Source: Leucobacter tenebrionis (GTDB lineage: Bacteria > Actinomycetota > Actinomycetes > Actinomycetales > Microbacteriaceae). From it: a DNA stretch of 64,000 bases. The notes beneath the pieces were generated by a model. It worked only from the letters and a program-made list of their open reading frames with translations. It did not search any database and had not been told where the DNA came from. The position numbers were made by a program, and so were the translations under genes. The stretch lies in contig NZ_CP082322.1 of NCBI RefSeq assembly GCF_019884725.1, positions 1,984,001-2,048,000 of the forward strand. Direction: 5' to 3'. The stretch's first letter is position 1; the number at the start of each line of letters is the position of its first letter. Positions 53,422 to 64,000 of the stretch are shown here, piece by piece.

Positions 53422-53697
53422 CTACTTCCACCACGGAGTCATGAGGAAGCCGACGAGCACCAGGCCGAAGCCGACGAAGATGTTCGCCTGGCCGAGAGCG
53501 GGCACGGGCAGCTGCAGTGTGGTGCTCGTGATGTAGAAGAGCACGATCCAGATCAGGCCCAGCAGCATGAAGCCGAACATGACCGGCTTGAACCAGACCG
53601 GGTTCGGCGCATCCTTGCGCGAGGGGGTCCGATCCGCCCCGCCCTGAGCGAGCTCCGCCGACTTGCGCTTGCTTACGTTCTTCCCAGCTGCTGCCAT
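53422..53697 (-). CDS. crgA: Cell division protein CrgA
   Basis: This 91-residue protein has a polar N terminus rich in Lys, Ser and Asp, and two TM helices (about 34-55 and 68-86) linked by the CrgA-typical ITSTTLQLPVPALGQANIFV. It ends GFLMTPWWK. CrgA recruits FtsI and other divisome proteins in actinobacteria. It is divergent from the sortase gene; TAGAAT hexamers stand 7 nt before its ATG (53705-53710) and near the sortase start. The location beside the pknB cluster is conserved. Confidence 0.96.
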   Translation of the reverse strand: MAAAGKNVSKRKSAELAQGGADRTPSRKDAPNPVWFKPVMFGFMLLGLIWIVLFYITSTTLQLPVPALGQANIFVGFGLVLVGFLMTPWWK

Positions 53698-53704
53698 GCC
53701 CTCG

Positions 53705-53710
53705 ATTCTA
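53705..53710 (-). promoter_or_regulatory. -10 hexamer for crgA (TAGAAT)
   Basis: TAGAAT on the minus strand is followed by a 7-nt spacer and the crgA ATG at 53697. Confidence 0.55.
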
Positions 53711-53742
53711 CCGGGATTCCGGCTGCGCTCAGGCAATCGCTC

Positions 53743-53748
53743 TAGAAT
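53743..53748 (+). promoter_or_regulatory. -10 hexamer for the sortase gene (TAGAAT)
   Basis: TAGAAT stands 7 nt before an in-frame GTG at 53756 and 1 nt before the ATG at 53750. The first would be leaderless; the second would leave the ATG upstream of the transcript start. Confidence 0.5.
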
Positions 53749-53749
53749 C

Positions 53750-54535
53750 ATGAGGGTGATGGAGACCCGCGAGAGGCGCGGCCGGCGCAGGCGCGCGCGG
53801 CTCAGCCCGCTGACCGTGATCGGTGAGCTGCTGCTGCTCGGCGGGCTGGGAGTGCTCGGCTACATCGTCTGGCAGCCGTGGCACACCGGCGTCGGCGTCA
53901 CCGCGAAGCAGGCGGATCTCTCGGCAGAGGATTCGGCGCGGTGGGATGCGGAGCAGCCGCAGCCCTACGACGGGACGGTGCCTGTCACTGCCCGCCCCGC
54001 TGCCGCCGAGGTGTTCGGAGTGCTGCGGGTACCCGCCTTCGGAGTCACCTACGCCAACCGCGTCGCCGAGACGACCGACTGGTGGACCGTGCTCAACCTC
54101 GACGACAAGGGCATCGGCCACTACGAGGCCACCCAGATGCCGGGTGAACCGGGCAATGTGGCGTTGGCCGGGCACCGATCCGGACCCCTGATCAACTCCT
54201 TCCGCGAGGTCATGAACCTGCGGGTCGACGACCCCCTCTTCATCGAGACCGCGGACGGCTGGTACACGTACCGTTTCCGCAACATCGAGTACGTCCTGCC
54301 CGATGAGGGCGACGTGCTGAACCCGTTCCCGCGGCTGGAGGGCGAGCCCGGAACTGACCAGATCCTCACCCTCACCACCTGCCACCCGAAGTGGGCGGGC
54401 AGCGACGAGCGTGCGATCGCGTATTCTGTGTTCGAGTCCTTCCAGCCCCGAGCCGACGGCCCGCCGGCCGAACTGCTCGAGCTGAACCCGACGATGGAGG
54501 GCCATCAGGCCCTGAGAGGAGATCAGGAAAGCTGA
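53750..54535 (+). CDS. Class E sortase
   Basis: This protein of about 261 residues has a basic N terminus, one TM anchor (about 20-42) and a sortase beta-barrel. Its catalytic His lies in ALAGHRSG, the Cys in LTTCHPKW, and the Arg in DERAIAYSVF. Class E sortases of actinobacteria attach proteins carrying a C-terminal LAxTG motif to the wall. The coordinates use the ATG at 53750, but GTG 53756 or ATG 53759 may be the true start because a TAGAAT hexamer ends at 53748. The stop overlaps the ATG of a 53-residue gene. Confidence 0.92.
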   Translation: MRVMETRERRGRRRRARLSPLTVIGELLLLGGLGVLGYIVWQPWHTGVGVTAKQADLSAEDSARWDAEQPQPYDGTVPVTARPAAAEVFGVLRVPAFGVTYANRVAETTDWWTVLNLDDKGIGHYEATQMPGEPGNVALAGHRSGPLINSFREVMNLRVDDPLFIETADGWYTYRFRNIEYVLPDEGDVLNPFPRLEGEPGTDQILTLTTCHPKWAGSDERAIAYSVFESFQPRADGPPAELLELNPTMEGHQALRGDQES

Positions 54536-54696
54536 TGTTCTCCTTGCTCTGGCGTTTTTTCCCGGGCCCCGCCTGGCTGCGTGTGATCGTAATGCTGCTC
54601 GTCGCGGCAGCGCTCGTATACGCCCTCGTCGCCTACGTCTACCCGTGGGTGGCAATCGAATTCCTCGAACCGGAAGAGGTGACGGTCGGAACATGA
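54535..54696 (+). CDS. 53-residue single-TM protein, unknown function
   Basis: This tiny gene begins one base before the end of the sortase stop (TGATG overlap) and ends 1 nt into the pabA start context, so it is packed between the two. It encodes an aromatic N terminus (MFSLLWRFFPGPAWLRVIVM), one TM helix and an acidic tail ending EEVTVGT. AGGAAAG lies 8 nt before the ATG. I recognise no family, but tight coupling on both sides supports a real gene, probably a conserved membrane accessory of the sortase or of pabA's neighbours. Confidence 0.7.
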   Translation: MFSLLWRFFPGPAWLRVIVMLLVAAALVYALVAYVYPWVAIEFLEPEEVTVGT

Positions 54697-55328
54697 CGAA
54701 CATCCTGATCATCGACAACTACGACAGCTTCGTCTACACCCTGAGCGGTTACCTGCAGCAGCTGGGCGCGTCGACGCGGGTGATCCGCAACGACGAGGTG
54801 AGCACCGGCGAGCTCGAACACTTGGCCGCCGAATACGACGGCGTGCTCATCTCTCCGGGGCCCGGCACCCCGGCCGATGCGGGTGTCTCGATCCCGATGG
54901 TCGGGATCGCGTTGCGCACCGGCATCCCCGTGCTCGGAGTGTGCCTCGGCCACCAGGCGATCGCCGAAGCGCTCGGCGGCACCGTGACCCACGCCGAAGA
55001 GCTGATGCACGGCAAGATCTCCCGCGTGCGGCACGCCGGGGACGCGTTCTTCGAGGGGGTCGCCCCCGAGTTCAACGCGACCCGCTACCACTCGCTGGCG
55101 GTCGTGCGCGATACCGTGCCCGAGTGCCTGCTCGTCACGGCCGAGACCGAGAGCGGCATCGTGATGGCGCTGCGCCACCGCGAGCTGCCGATCTACGGCG
55201 TGCAGTACCACCCAGAGTCGGTGCTGACCGAGGGAGGCTACCAGCAGCTCGGCAACTGGCTCACCGTGGTCGGCCTGCCGAATGCTGCCGCCATCGCGCA
55301 GACGCTCTCCCCGTTGCTCAAGGCCTGA
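54693..55328 (+). CDS. pabA: Aminodeoxychorismate/anthranilate synthase glutamine amidotransferase component
   Basis: This 211-residue class-I glutamine amidotransferase has the nucleophile C84 in GVCLGHQAI, ISPGPGTPADAG at 53-64 and the His/Glu pair in VQYHPESV. It supplies ammonia to a PabB or TrpE partner that is not in the window, for folate or tryptophan synthesis. The gene is annotated trpG in M. tuberculosis, at the same place next to pknB. It overlaps the small upstream gene by four bases. A strong hairpin follows. Confidence 0.92.
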   Translation: MTNILIIDNYDSFVYTLSGYLQQLGASTRVIRNDEVSTGELEHLAAEYDGVLISPGPGTPADAGVSIPMVGIALRTGIPVLGVCLGHQAIAEALGGTVTHAEELMHGKISRVRHAGDAFFEGVAPEFNATRYHSLAVVRDTVPECLLVTAETESGIVMALRHRELPIYGVQYHPESVLTEGGYQQLGNWLTVVGLPNAAAIAQTLSPLLKA

Positions 55329-55347
55329 GGCGGGCAGCCGCGTCGAA

Positions 55348-55387
55348 CGAATGAGGGCCGGATCCACCAGGATCCGGCCCTCATTCG
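55348..55387. terminator. Bidirectional hairpin terminator between pabA and pknB
   Basis: CGAATGAGGGCCGGATCC pairs perfectly over 18 bp with 55370-55387. It separates the convergent pabA and pknB genes and can serve both; short T-rich tails are lacking. Confidence 0.75.
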
Positions 55388-55406
55388 TCTGTCGGCGAGC
55401 GGTCGA

Positions 55407-57122
55407 CTATCCCGTGCAGTACATGAGCTCGATCGACGCGCCCTGCTCCTGCTCGCCGGTGAGCGACTGCGTAGTGATGGGGAAACCGCTCTCTGCCGGG
55501 CAGGACGTGTCTTCCTTGGGATCGACCTGGAGGCCGAGACCGTCGAGCCGCTGCAGCGCGATGTCGAGCGGCAGCCTCGCGACATCGGGCACCTGCACCT
55601 TGCCGCTCGCCACCCGGAGTTCCACGCTCTCGCCCGACTGCAGCTCGGTGCCGGGCGCCGGGATGACCTCGAGCACGCGGTTCGCCGGAGCCAGCGGGTC
55701 GTTGACGCTCGTGATGAGCCCGACCTCGAGTCCGAGATCGGCGAGGGCCTGCTTGTAGTCCTCGACCGACATGCGCTTGATCTCGGGCACCTTGGCGGTG
55801 ACCGGACCAGTCGAGACGTAGAGGGTGATCGAATCGCCGCGATTCACCATGATGCCGCCCTCGGGATCCGTAGAGATGACGTGACCCGCCGCCACGTCCT
55901 CGCTCGTCTGCTCGATGGGGATCGCGGCGAGATCGTGCTCGGCCAGCTTCGTGATCGCCTCCTCGCGGTCGAGGTCGACGAGCTGCGGCACCTCCCGGGA
56001 GGTATCGGGCTGGAACGTCTGCGGGGCCAGCGTGACGAGCCAGAACACGACCGCGATGATGATCGCGCCGATGGTGAGGATCGCGGCCCAGGTCCACATG
56101 ACCGGGGGGCGGCTCTGAGTGCGCGCGCCGCCGCCGCCCTCGGCGAGCTGGCGCAGCGCGAGATCGGACTCGGTCACCTCGTTGCCGCCGGTGAACAGCA
56201 CGGTCTCCGGCTGAGCCAGAGTCAGTTTGGGCATCTGCCCGTTCGCGGCGAGCCGCAGCGCGTCGCGGAACTCCGAGGCGGACTGGAAGCGCTTCGCGCG
56301 ATCCTTCGCCATTCCGTAGAGCACGACGCGGTCGAGCTCGGGCGTGACGGCGCTGTTGCGCTCGCTGGGGGCCTCAGGGCGTTCGCTGACGTGCTGGTAG
56401 GCCACGGCCACGGCGGTGTCGCCCCGGAAGGGAACGTCGCCCGTCAGGAGTTCGTAGAGCAGCACCGCGGTCGAGTAGAGGTCGGTGCGGGCGTCGATGG
56501 ATTCGCCCTTGGCCTGCTCGGGCGAGAAGTAGGCGGCGGTGCCGAGGATCGCGGTGGTCTGCTGCAGCGTCGACGAGGTCTCGGAGACGGCGCGCGCGAT
56601 CCCGAAGTCCATCACCTTGACCTGACCGGTCTTGGTGATCATGATGTTGGCTGGCTTGATGTCGCGGTGCACGATGCCTGCGCGGTGCGAGTACTCGAGC
56701 GCTGTCAGCACCGAGTCGACCACTCGGCAGGCCTCGGTCTGCGAGAGTTCACTCTCCGAGATCAGCTGTCGAAGGTTCGTGCCCTCCACGTACTCCATCA
56801 CGATGAACGGCAGCTGCTTCGGCCCGTCCGCGGTCTGGATCAGGTCGTCGCCGGCGTCGAACACGCGCACCACCGTGGGGTGCGCCATGCGAGAAGCCGA
56901 CTGCGCCTCCTGGCGGAAGCGCGAGCGGAACTCCTCGTCGCCGGCCAGATCCGCCTTCATCACCTTGATGGCGACCTGCCGCCCGAGCTTGGTGTCGGTG
57001 CCTCGGTACACGGTGGCCATGCCACCCTGGCCGACGAACTCGCCGATGGCGTAGCGCCCGGCGAGGATGCGCTGTTCGCCGCCATTTGGCGTCTCTGGCA
57101 TGTCCACCTCTTCCGTGCTCAT
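55407..57122 (-). CDS. pknB: Serine/threonine protein kinase PknB with PASTA domains
   Basis: This 571-residue kinase has an N-terminal catalytic domain (GQGGMATVYRGTD glycine loop, catalytic IVHRDIKPANIMI, DFGIARA), a TM helix near 345-365 and three extracellular PASTA repeats (about 370-435, 436-505 and 506-571). These bind peptidoglycan fragments and signal to the division machinery. M. tuberculosis PknB has four PASTA repeats, so this one is a repeat shorter. It is the last gene of the minus-strand cluster fhaA-fhaB-pstP-rodA-pbpA-pknA-pknB, starting 68 nt after pknA. Confidence 0.96.
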   Translation of the reverse strand: MSTEEVDMPETPNGGEQRILAGRYAIGEFVGQGGMATVYRGTDTKLGRQVAIKVMKADLAGDEEFRSRFRQEAQSASRMAHPTVVRVFDAGDDLIQTADGPKQLPFIVMEYVEGTNLRQLISESELSQTEACRVVDSVLTALEYSHRAGIVHRDIKPANIMITKTGQVKVMDFGIARAVSETSSTLQQTTAILGTAAYFSPEQAKGESIDARTDLYSTAVLLYELLTGDVPFRGDTAVAVAYQHVSERPEAPSERNSAVTPELDRVVLYGMAKDRAKRFQSASEFRDALRLAANGQMPKLTLAQPETVLFTGGNEVTESDLALRQLAEGGGGARTQSRPPVMWTWAAILTIGAIIIAVVFWLVTLAPQTFQPDTSREVPQLVDLDREEAITKLAEHDLAAIPIEQTSEDVAAGHVISTDPEGGIMVNRGDSITLYVSTGPVTAKVPEIKRMSVEDYKQALADLGLEVGLITSVNDPLAPANRVLEVIPAPGTELQSGESVELRVASGKVQVPDVARLPLDIALQRLDGLGLQVDPKEDTSCPAESGFPITTQSLTGEQEQGASIELMYCTG

Positions 57123-57190
57123 AGATGTACCAAGTGTATAGGGACAGGTGCTGAGTAAGACCTCGCAGCGCGCCCGGCTTCAGCGAGTCG

Positions 57191-59014
57191 TTATCCGGCC
57201 CGGTTGCTGTTCGAGTTCGGGTTGCCGCCGCCGCTGCCGGTGTCGTTCGCGTTGCTGTTGCCGTTGTTGCTGTTGTCGGCGGGGGCCTTCACGGTGATGA
57301 CGAGGGGCTCCGATGCCGGCGCCTCGCGCACGACGCCCAGGTTGTTCTGGCAGGTCGCGGAGTAGGTGATGGTGATCGTGGCGTCGTCATCGCCCGGGTT
57401 CAGCTCATCGGCCTGGATGTTCGCAACGGCGCCCGAGACGCCGGAGAGCGAACCGGCGCCCTCTGGGGTGACCGCGTAGTTCTCCACGGTGAAGTTCGCG
57501 GGGCAGAAGCTCTGCGCGGGCGCGAGCTGCACCGTGAACGCCTGGCCGGACTGCACCTCGGTGCGGTCGCTGGTGGGCGCCGCGGGCTGTCCCGCGTCGC
57601 CGAACCGCACGTTGTAGGTGAGGGTGATCCGCTCGTCGAACGGTACCTTGTCGCCGGTGGGGTTGACCGCGGTCACCAGGCCGACCTGGTCGTCGGGCGC
57701 CGCGTTGCCCTCCTGCGGGGAGACGTTGGTGAAGCCGAGCGACGTCAGCTCGGCCACGGCGTCGTCGATGTTCATGCCTCGCAGAGCCTCCCCGTCGACC
57801 ACGCCGGTGGTGGCGACCTCGGGAGTGGTCGGGGGCTTGGTGGTCTTCTTGGGTGTGGTGGCCGTGGTCGTGGTCGTAGGCTTCTCGTTCTGGTTGGTGT
57901 TCCAGAGCGCGAATGCCGTGCCGGCGCCGATGATGAGCAGCAGCGCGAGCAGGGTGATGAGCGGCCAGGTCCAGGGACTGCGCTTCTTCTTGGCGGGCTG
58001 CTCTTCGCTCTCCGCGGGCTGCTCCACCGGTTCGCCGACGAATTCCGCGGTGGCCGCCGTCTGGCCGGGCAGCGCGGTCGTCTGCGGCAGCGCGGTCGTG
58101 GCGGCATCCATCACCTGGGTCTGCTGCGGCAGCGCGGTCGTCGCCGGCTCGGCGTCGCCCAGCACCTGCGGAACGTAGCTGGCCGCGAGGCGCACGTCGC
58201 CGCGGTGGAGGGCGGTCGCGGCCTGCGCGAGCTTCGCCGCGGTCTGGGGGCGCCCCGCCGCGTCCTTCGCGAGGCAGGCCATCACGAGGTTGCGCACGTG
58301 CTCGGGCACGTCGGCCGGAAGATCCGGCGGAGTGTCGTTGATCTGCGCCATGGCGATCGCCACCTGCGACTCGCCGGTGAAGGGCCGCTTGCCCGCGAGG
58401 CACTCGTAGGCGACCACCCCGAGCGAGTAGATGTCGGTGGCGGGGGTCGCGGTGTGACCGCTCGCCTGCTCGGGCGCGAGGTACTGCACCGTGCCCATGA
58501 CCTGGCCGGTCGCGGTCAGCGGCACCTGATCCGCGATCCGGGCGATACCGAAGTCGGTGATCTTCACGCGGCCCTCGGGCGTGATCAGCAGGTTGCCGGG
58601 CTTGATGTCGCGGTGCACGAGGCCTGCGTCGTGCGCGGCCTGCAGCGAGGTCGCGGTCTGCGCCACGATCCCGAGCACGCGGTTCGCCGGCAGTCGCCCC
58701 TCGCGCTCGATGATCGCCGAGAGCGGCTCGCCCGGCACGAGTTCCATCACGATGTATGCGGAGCCCTGCTCCTCGCCGTAATCGAAGACGTTGGCGATGC
58801 CTTCGTGGTTGACGAGTGCGGCGTGTCGGGCTTCGGCGCGGAAGCGCTCGAGGAAGCCCGGGTCGCCCATGTACTCGTCCTTGAGGATCTTGATGGCGAC
58901 GGTGCGGCCGATGATGCTGTCCGTCGCCTTCCACACCTCGCCCATACCACCGACGGCGATCCTCGAGCTCAGCTCGTAGCGTCCGCCGAATGTGATCCCT
59001 GCCGATGGCCTCAT
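57191..59014 (-). CDS. Serine/threonine protein kinase (PknA-like, with PASTA-like ectodomain)
   Basis: This 607-residue kinase has the catalytic domain ([32 protein letters not shown]), then a Gln/Ala/Thr-rich linker, a TM helix near 367-387 and a Thr/Lys/Pro-rich stalk. One PASTA-like repeat ([19 protein letters not shown]) and a longer beta-rich ectodomain with two cysteines follow, ending in an Asn/Gly/Ser tail. Mycobacterial PknA lacks such a large ectodomain. The ATG overlaps the pbpA stop (ATGA). It phosphorylates cell-shape and division proteins in related bacteria. Confidence 0.93.
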   Translation of the reverse strand: MRPSAGITFGGRYELSSRIAVGGMGEVWKATDSIIGRTVAIKILKDEYMGDPGFLERFRAEARHAALVNHEGIANVFDYGEEQGSAYIVMELVPGEPLSAIIEREGRLPANRVLGIVAQTATSLQAAHDAGLVHRDIKPGNLLITPEGRVKITDFGIARIADQVPLTATGQVMGTVQYLAPEQASGHTATPATDIYSLGVVAYECLAGKRPFTGESQVAIAMAQINDTPPDLPADVPEHVRNLVMACLAKDAAGRPQTAAKLAQAATALHRGDVRLAASYVPQVLGDAEPATTALPQQTQVMDAATTALPQTTALPGQTAATAEFVGEPVEQPAESEEQPAKKKRSPWTWPLITLLALLLIIGAGTAFALWNTNQNEKPTTTTTATTPKKTTKPPTTPEVATTGVVDGEALRGMNIDDAVAELTSLGFTNVSPQEGNAAPDDQVGLVTAVNPTGDKVPFDERITLTYNVRFGDAGQPAAPTSDRTEVQSGQAFTVQLAPAQSFCPANFTVENYAVTPEGAGSLSGVSGAVANIQADELNPGDDDATITITYSATCQNNLGVVREAPASEPLVITVKAPADNSNNGNSNANDTGSGGGNPNSNSNRAG

Positions 59015-60498
59015 TCGCTCAACACCGCTTCCATTACTCGTTTTCCGACTGCCGTGGGCAGATCGTAGGATCCACCCTCGAAACCATATGCCTCGCCGCC
59101 GCCGTCGGCGACCACCACCGCCACGGCGACCTGCGGGTCGTCGACCGGTGCGAAGCCGGTGAACCACAGGGTGAAGGGCAGGTCGTTGCCCGCGTCATCC
59201 TGACCGTTCTCGGCCGTACCGGTCTTGCCTGCGACGCGAACGCCCTCGATGCCCGCGTTCTTCGCGAGGCCCTCGGGGTTCGAGACGCCGTGTTCCATCA
59301 TCTCAGCAACCGCATGCGCCGTTTCGCTCGAGATGGGCTTGGAGAACTCGGAGGGGGTGAATTCCTTCTCGACGCGCAGATCGGGGGTGATGATCTCGTC
59401 GACGAGGTAGGGGTTCATCACCGTGCCGGCGTTGGCGATGCCGGCCGAGACCATGGCGATCTGCAGCGGGGTGGCGCGCACGTCGAGCTGTCCGATCGAG
59501 GAGAGCGCGGTCTCGGCCTTGTCTGCCGGAGTGGGCGACTGGCTCGGGGTGACGGCGAGCGGAATCGACAGATCCTGCCCGAAGCCGAAAGCGTTGGCCA
59601 TGTTCGGCACCGTGTTCTCGTCCATGCTCATCGCGAGCTCCGCGATCGGGATGTTGCACGAGAGCACGATCGCCTGCTCGAGCGTGGCCTTCGCCCCCGA
59701 ACCGCACGTGGTGCGCGACGCGTTCTGCATGAGGTGGGTCGACTGCGGCAGCGTGAGCTGTGCGGGGTTATCGAACTCGGTGCTCGGAGACGCCTTGCCG
59801 GCCTCGATGGCCGCCGCGGCGACGAGCAGCTTGTAGACGGAGCCGGGGTGGTAGAGGTCGCCGGCGATGGCCCGGTTCTGCAGCGGCTGAGCGGGATCCT
59901 GCTCCAACTGACGGTAGTTCGCGATGATCTCGGCGTCGTCGTTCATGGAGACGGTGTTCGGGTCGTAGCTCGGTGTGGAGGCGAGGGCGAGGATCCGGCC
60001 CGTCTTCGGTTCGATCGCCACGACGGCGCCCTCGAAGCCGTTCTCGGTCATCGCCGTGACCGCTGCCTCCTGCGCGGCGGGGTCGATCGTGGTCTCGATC
60101 GAGCTGCCCTGCGGTTCGACGCCGTTGAGCGTGTTCATGATGCGGGTGAAGAACTGCGCGTTGCCGATGCCGGCGAGATCCTGGTTCATCGCGGCCTCGA
60201 GCCCCGAGGCGCCCTGCAGGTGCGAGTAGTAGCCCGTGATGGGCGCGTAGAGCGGACCGTTCGAGTACTGGCGCACGAACCGGAACGAGTCGCCGGTGGG
60301 CGTCGAGTAGGCGACCGGCTCGCCGTCGACGAGGATCGAACCCCGCTCGATCTTGTAGCTGTTCTTGATGGTGCGCCCGTTGAGCTCGTTCGCGCGCAGC
60401 TCGTCGGCCTGCACGAACTGGATCATCGTCACCGAGAAGAACAGCGCCAGGAACATGACGAACACGGTGCGGGTGATGAACTTGAGCTGCTTGTTCAC
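59011..60498 (-). CDS. pbpA: Penicillin-binding protein (class B transpeptidase, PbpA)
   Basis: This 495-residue transpeptidase crosslinks peptidoglycan. It has an N-terminal TM anchor (about 8-30) and a dimerisation domain. The three catalytic motifs are SVYK (S220, K223), SCN (S280) and KTG (K425). It is next to rodA, its expected glycosyltransferase partner, with a four-base overlap at its start. It is probably required for elongation or septation at the pole. The order rodA-pbpA-pknA-pknB is conserved in actinobacteria. Confidence 0.95.
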   Translation of the reverse strand: MNKQLKFITRTVFVMFLALFFSVTMIQFVQADELRANELNGRTIKNSYKIERGSILVDGEPVAYSTPTGDSFRFVRQYSNGPLYAPITGYYSHLQGASGLEAAMNQDLAGIGNAQFFTRIMNTLNGVEPQGSSIETTIDPAAQEAAVTAMTENGFEGAVVAIEPKTGRILALASTPSYDPNTVSMNDDAEIIANYRQLEQDPAQPLQNRAIAGDLYHPGSVYKLLVAAAAIEAGKASPSTEFDNPAQLTLPQSTHLMQNASRTTCGSGAKATLEQAIVLSCNIPIAELAMSMDENTVPNMANAFGFGQDLSIPLAVTPSQSPTPADKAETALSSIGQLDVRATPLQIAMVSAGIANAGTVMNPYLVDEIITPDLRVEKEFTPSEFSKPISSETAHAVAEMMEHGVSNPEGLAKNAGIEGVRVAGKTGTAENGQDDAGNDLPFTLWFTGFAPVDDPQVAVAVVVADGGGEAYGFEGGSYDLPTAVGKRVMEAVLSE

Positions 60499-61884
60499 GA
60501 GCGGATCACCAGCTTCGGTCGGTTGCGAACGGAGTTGGAGAGGAGGATCAGCAGGGCGATGATGATCCAGTTCGACACGAGCGACGAACCGCCCGCGGCG
60601 AGGAACGGGGCGGTCAGGCCGGTGAGCGGGATCACCCGCGTGACGCCGCCGACCACGATGAAGACCTGCAGTGCGATCGTGAAGGCGAGGCCCGCGGCGA
60701 GCAGCTTGCCGAAGTCGTCCTTGCCTGCGAAGCCGATCCGCAGGCCGCGGCCCACGAGCAGCAGGTAGGCGGCGAGGATGACGAACAGGCCGATGAGGCC
60801 CAGCTCCTCGCCGAGACTCGGGATGATGTAGTCGCTGAACGAGAGCGGCGTGTCAGCCGGGTAGCCCTGCCCGAGACCCGTGCCCGTCATGCCGCCGTTG
60901 GCCATGCCGAACAGGCCCTGCACCATCTGATGGCTGGCCCCGTAGGGGTCGGCGAAGGGGTCGAGCCAGTTCGCGAAGCGACGGTTCACGTAATCGAGCG
61001 TCTGGCTGGCCGCGAGGCCGCCGAAGAGGAAGAGGCCGACACCCAGGATGATCCACCCGATCCGGCCCGTGGCGAGGTACAGCATCGACAGGAACAGGCC
61101 GAAGTAGAGCAGCGACGTGCCGAGGTCGCGCTGGAACACGAGCACGGACATCGCTGCGAGCCAGAACACGAGCAGCGGCCCGAGATCCCGTCCCCGCGGG
61201 AACCGGATGCCCAGGAACTTCTTGCCGACCATCGCGAGCGAGTCGCGGTTGCGCACGAGATATCCCGCGAGGAAGATCGCGAGCAGGATCTTCGCGACCT
61301 CGCCCGGCTGGAATGAGAAGCTGCCGAGCCGGATCCACACCCGTGCGCCGTTGATCGTGGCGCCGATGCCGGGGAGCACCGGCAGCAGCAGCAGGATCAC
61401 GGCCCCGAGCCCCGCCAGATACGTGTAGCGGAAGAGCACGAGGTGGTTGCGGACCACGAGCAGCGCGGCGATCGCGGCCACGACGGCGACGGTCGACCAC
61501 AGCAGCTGCCGCACGGGGTCCGCGTCCTCCGTGGCCAGCGAGATGCGGTAGATCATCGCGACGCCGATGACGTTCAGCAGGGTCGCGATCGGCATGATGA
61601 GCGGATCGGCGTCGGGAGCGATGCGGCGCACCGTGAAGTGCAGCGCGAGCAGTGCGACGATGAAGGCCGAACCCATCGGCAGCAGCGTGGTCGTCACGGT
61701 GCCGCGCACCGTCAGATCGATGATCACGACCGCGGCGATCCCGATCGCGATGGCGAACAGCAGCAGCGAGAGCTCGAGGCCCAGCAGTTTGCGGGGTGCG
61801 CGGAGCGCGGTGATGCGCTGCAGCACGGTCTCGCTGGTGCGGGTCTTCTCGAAGGTGCGCGGCTTGTCGCCGGTGCCCTTGGCG

Positions 61885-61892
<8 letters not shown>
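60495..61892 (-). CDS. rodA: SEDS-family peptidoglycan glycosyltransferase (RodA/FtsW type)
   Basis: This 465-residue membrane enzyme has about ten TM segments and the SEDS signatures: WIRLGSFSFQPGEVAKILLA, in which the catalytic-region residues sit, and DYIIPSLGEELGLIGLFVIL near the C terminus. It polymerises lipid II into glycan strands. By position between pstP and pbpA it is the RodA of the polar-growth cluster, although FtsW-like sequence cannot be excluded from motifs alone. It overlaps pbpA by four bases and pstP by 8. Confidence 0.95.
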
Positions 61893-63276
<1,384 letters not shown>

Positions 63277-63278
63277 GT

Positions 63279-63845
63279 TCAGGGCCTCAGCTCGAAGGTG
63301 GTCGTGCCGATGGTGACGGGCGTGAAGAGGGGCACGCTCACCGGCTGGGTGATGCGGGCGCCGTCGAGGCGGGTGCCGTTCGTGGAGTCGAGGTCGGTGA
63401 GGATCCACTCGTCGCCGTTGCGGGCGAGACGGGCGTGGTAGGTCGAGGTGTACTCGTCGACGATGACGAGGGTGGAGTCGCTGCTGCGCCCGATCGTGAG
63501 GATGTCGTCTTCGAGAGGGATCGAGGTGCCCGCGGCGACGCCCGAGGTGATGACGAGGAGGCGAGCGGGGCCTGTGCCGCCGGCCGACGGGATCGGCCCG
63601 GGTACAGGCGGAGCGGCCGGCGCCGCAGGGGCGGCGGGTGCCGGAGCCGCTGGTGCTGCAGGCGCCGTGACCTGCAGTGCGGGCTGCGGTACGGGGTTGC
63701 CGTCGCCGTCGTTGCGCAGACGCCGCACCGGAGCGCCGAAGAGGTCGCTGCGCAGCGCGTAGACGATTGCGAATATGAAGAACCAGAGCAGCAGCAGGAA
63801 GCCGATGCGCAGGATGAGCAGGGTGAGCTCACTCATTTCACTCAT
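63279..63845 (-). CDS. FHA-domain protein FhaB
   Basis: This 188-residue protein has an N-terminal TM helix (about 8-28), a Pro/Ala-rich linker (55-85), and a C-terminal FHA domain with ILTIGRSSDSTLVI, the phosphothreonine-binding YTSTYHARL and LTDLDSTNGTRLDG. FHA domains recognise proteins phosphorylated by Ser/Thr kinases, so it reads PknA/B output. The ATG at 63845 overlaps the stop of the preceding fhaA gene; a second ATG three codons later (63836) is also possible. Confidence 0.95.
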   Translation of the reverse strand: MSEMSELTLLILRIGFLLLLWFFIFAIVYALRSDLFGAPVRRLRNDGDGNPVPQPALQVTAPAAPAAPAPAAPAAPAAPPVPGPIPSAGGTGPARLLVITSGVAAGTSIPLEDDILTIGRSSDSTLVIVDEYTSTYHARLARNGDEWILTDLDSTNGTRLDGARITQPVSVPLFTPVTIGTTTFELRP

Positions 63846-64000
63846 AGACCCCTCCAGAAATCCTCGTCGATGCCGGGGGTGCCGCCCGCTGAGGGCGGCG
63901 GCTCGGGAGCGGCGCTGGGCGGAGTGGCCCGGGGAGGCGCGCTCGCCGCAGGTGGCGGTGCGGGCTGCGGGTGTGCAGGTCGCGCGGGTCGTGCCGGCTG
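63842..64000 (-). CDS. FhaA-like protein, C-terminal tail only (partial)
   Basis: Only the last 52 codons are in the window: a Pro/Ala-rich stretch (QPARPARPAHPQPAPPPAAS) that ends GIDEDFWRGL just before the stop, which overlaps the fhaB start by four bases. By position this should be fhaA, the FHA protein with a DUF3662 domain. In typical FhaA the FHA domain is C-terminal, so the Pro-rich ending here is unusual, and the identity rests only on gene order. Confidence 0.5.
   Translation of the reverse strand, partial: QPARPARPAHPQPAPPPAASAPPRATPPSAAPEPPPSAGGTPGIDEDFWRGL

Overview
The window looks like the replication-origin region of a high-GC actinobacterium of the Microbacteriaceae, probably Leucobacter-like. 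This placement is inferred from gene order, base composition and protein style; no database was searched. Two conserved actinobacterial gene arms meet at dnaA/oriC. On the minus strand to the left lie dnaB, rplI, rpsR, ssb, rpsF, cca, (trxB, trxA), parB, parA, rsmG, jag, yidC, yidD, rnpA and rpmH. On the plus strand to the right lie dnaA, oriC, dnaN, recF, a DciA-like gene, gyrB, gyrA, a DUF3566 gene, tRNA-Ile and tRNA-Ala. Beyond an accessory stretch comes the ppiA, rhomboid, crgA, sortase, pabA, pknB, pknA, pbpA, rodA, pstP, fhaB and fhaA cell-wall/division block.

Region by region: 1-3.5 kb holds an E1-alpha/E1-beta 2-oxoacid dehydrogenase pair (cut by the window edge) and hisC. The 3.5-9 kb stretch is patchy: a holin-like membrane protein, an AbrB/PIN toxin-antitoxin pair, a small tyrosine phosphatase, and an ABC transporter whose middle has been replaced by an AT-richer segment carrying one coiled-coil membrane protein. 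It continues with purB and debris of an AraC regulator and a glyoxalase-like gene. The 9-26.5 kb stretch is mostly core genes. From 26.8 to 37.0 kb is the origin and gyrase block. From 37.26 to about 51 kb is an accessory region inserted after tRNA-Ala. It begins with a dead large serine recombinase split by an IS256-family element, followed by a TetR/DUF1304/oxidoreductase unit and an esterase stump. The rest of it holds a gene frameshifted at an 11-G tract, an RDD protein, a GyrI-like protein, an acetyltransferase, a PIG-L deacetylase, a sensor-kinase/regulator/DUF4097-like unit, a hydrolase and a NUDIX protein.

The core genes work together in chromosome replication and segregation (DnaA, DnaN, DnaB, SSB, RecF, gyrase, ParA/ParB with parS sites in and around recF), membrane protein insertion (YidC, YidD, Jag) and growth-phase peptidoglycan control (PknA/B, PstP, RodA, PBP, FhaA/B, CrgA). 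The most interesting non-gene signals are a scatter of perfect and near-perfect parS sites, including two inside recF; two families of long intergenic hairpins plus a 92-bp tandem repeat; and a -10-like hexamer placed 6-8 nt before many start codons, which implies widespread leaderless transcription. MurJ, SigM and CwlM genes are absent from the place they hold in M. tuberculosis.
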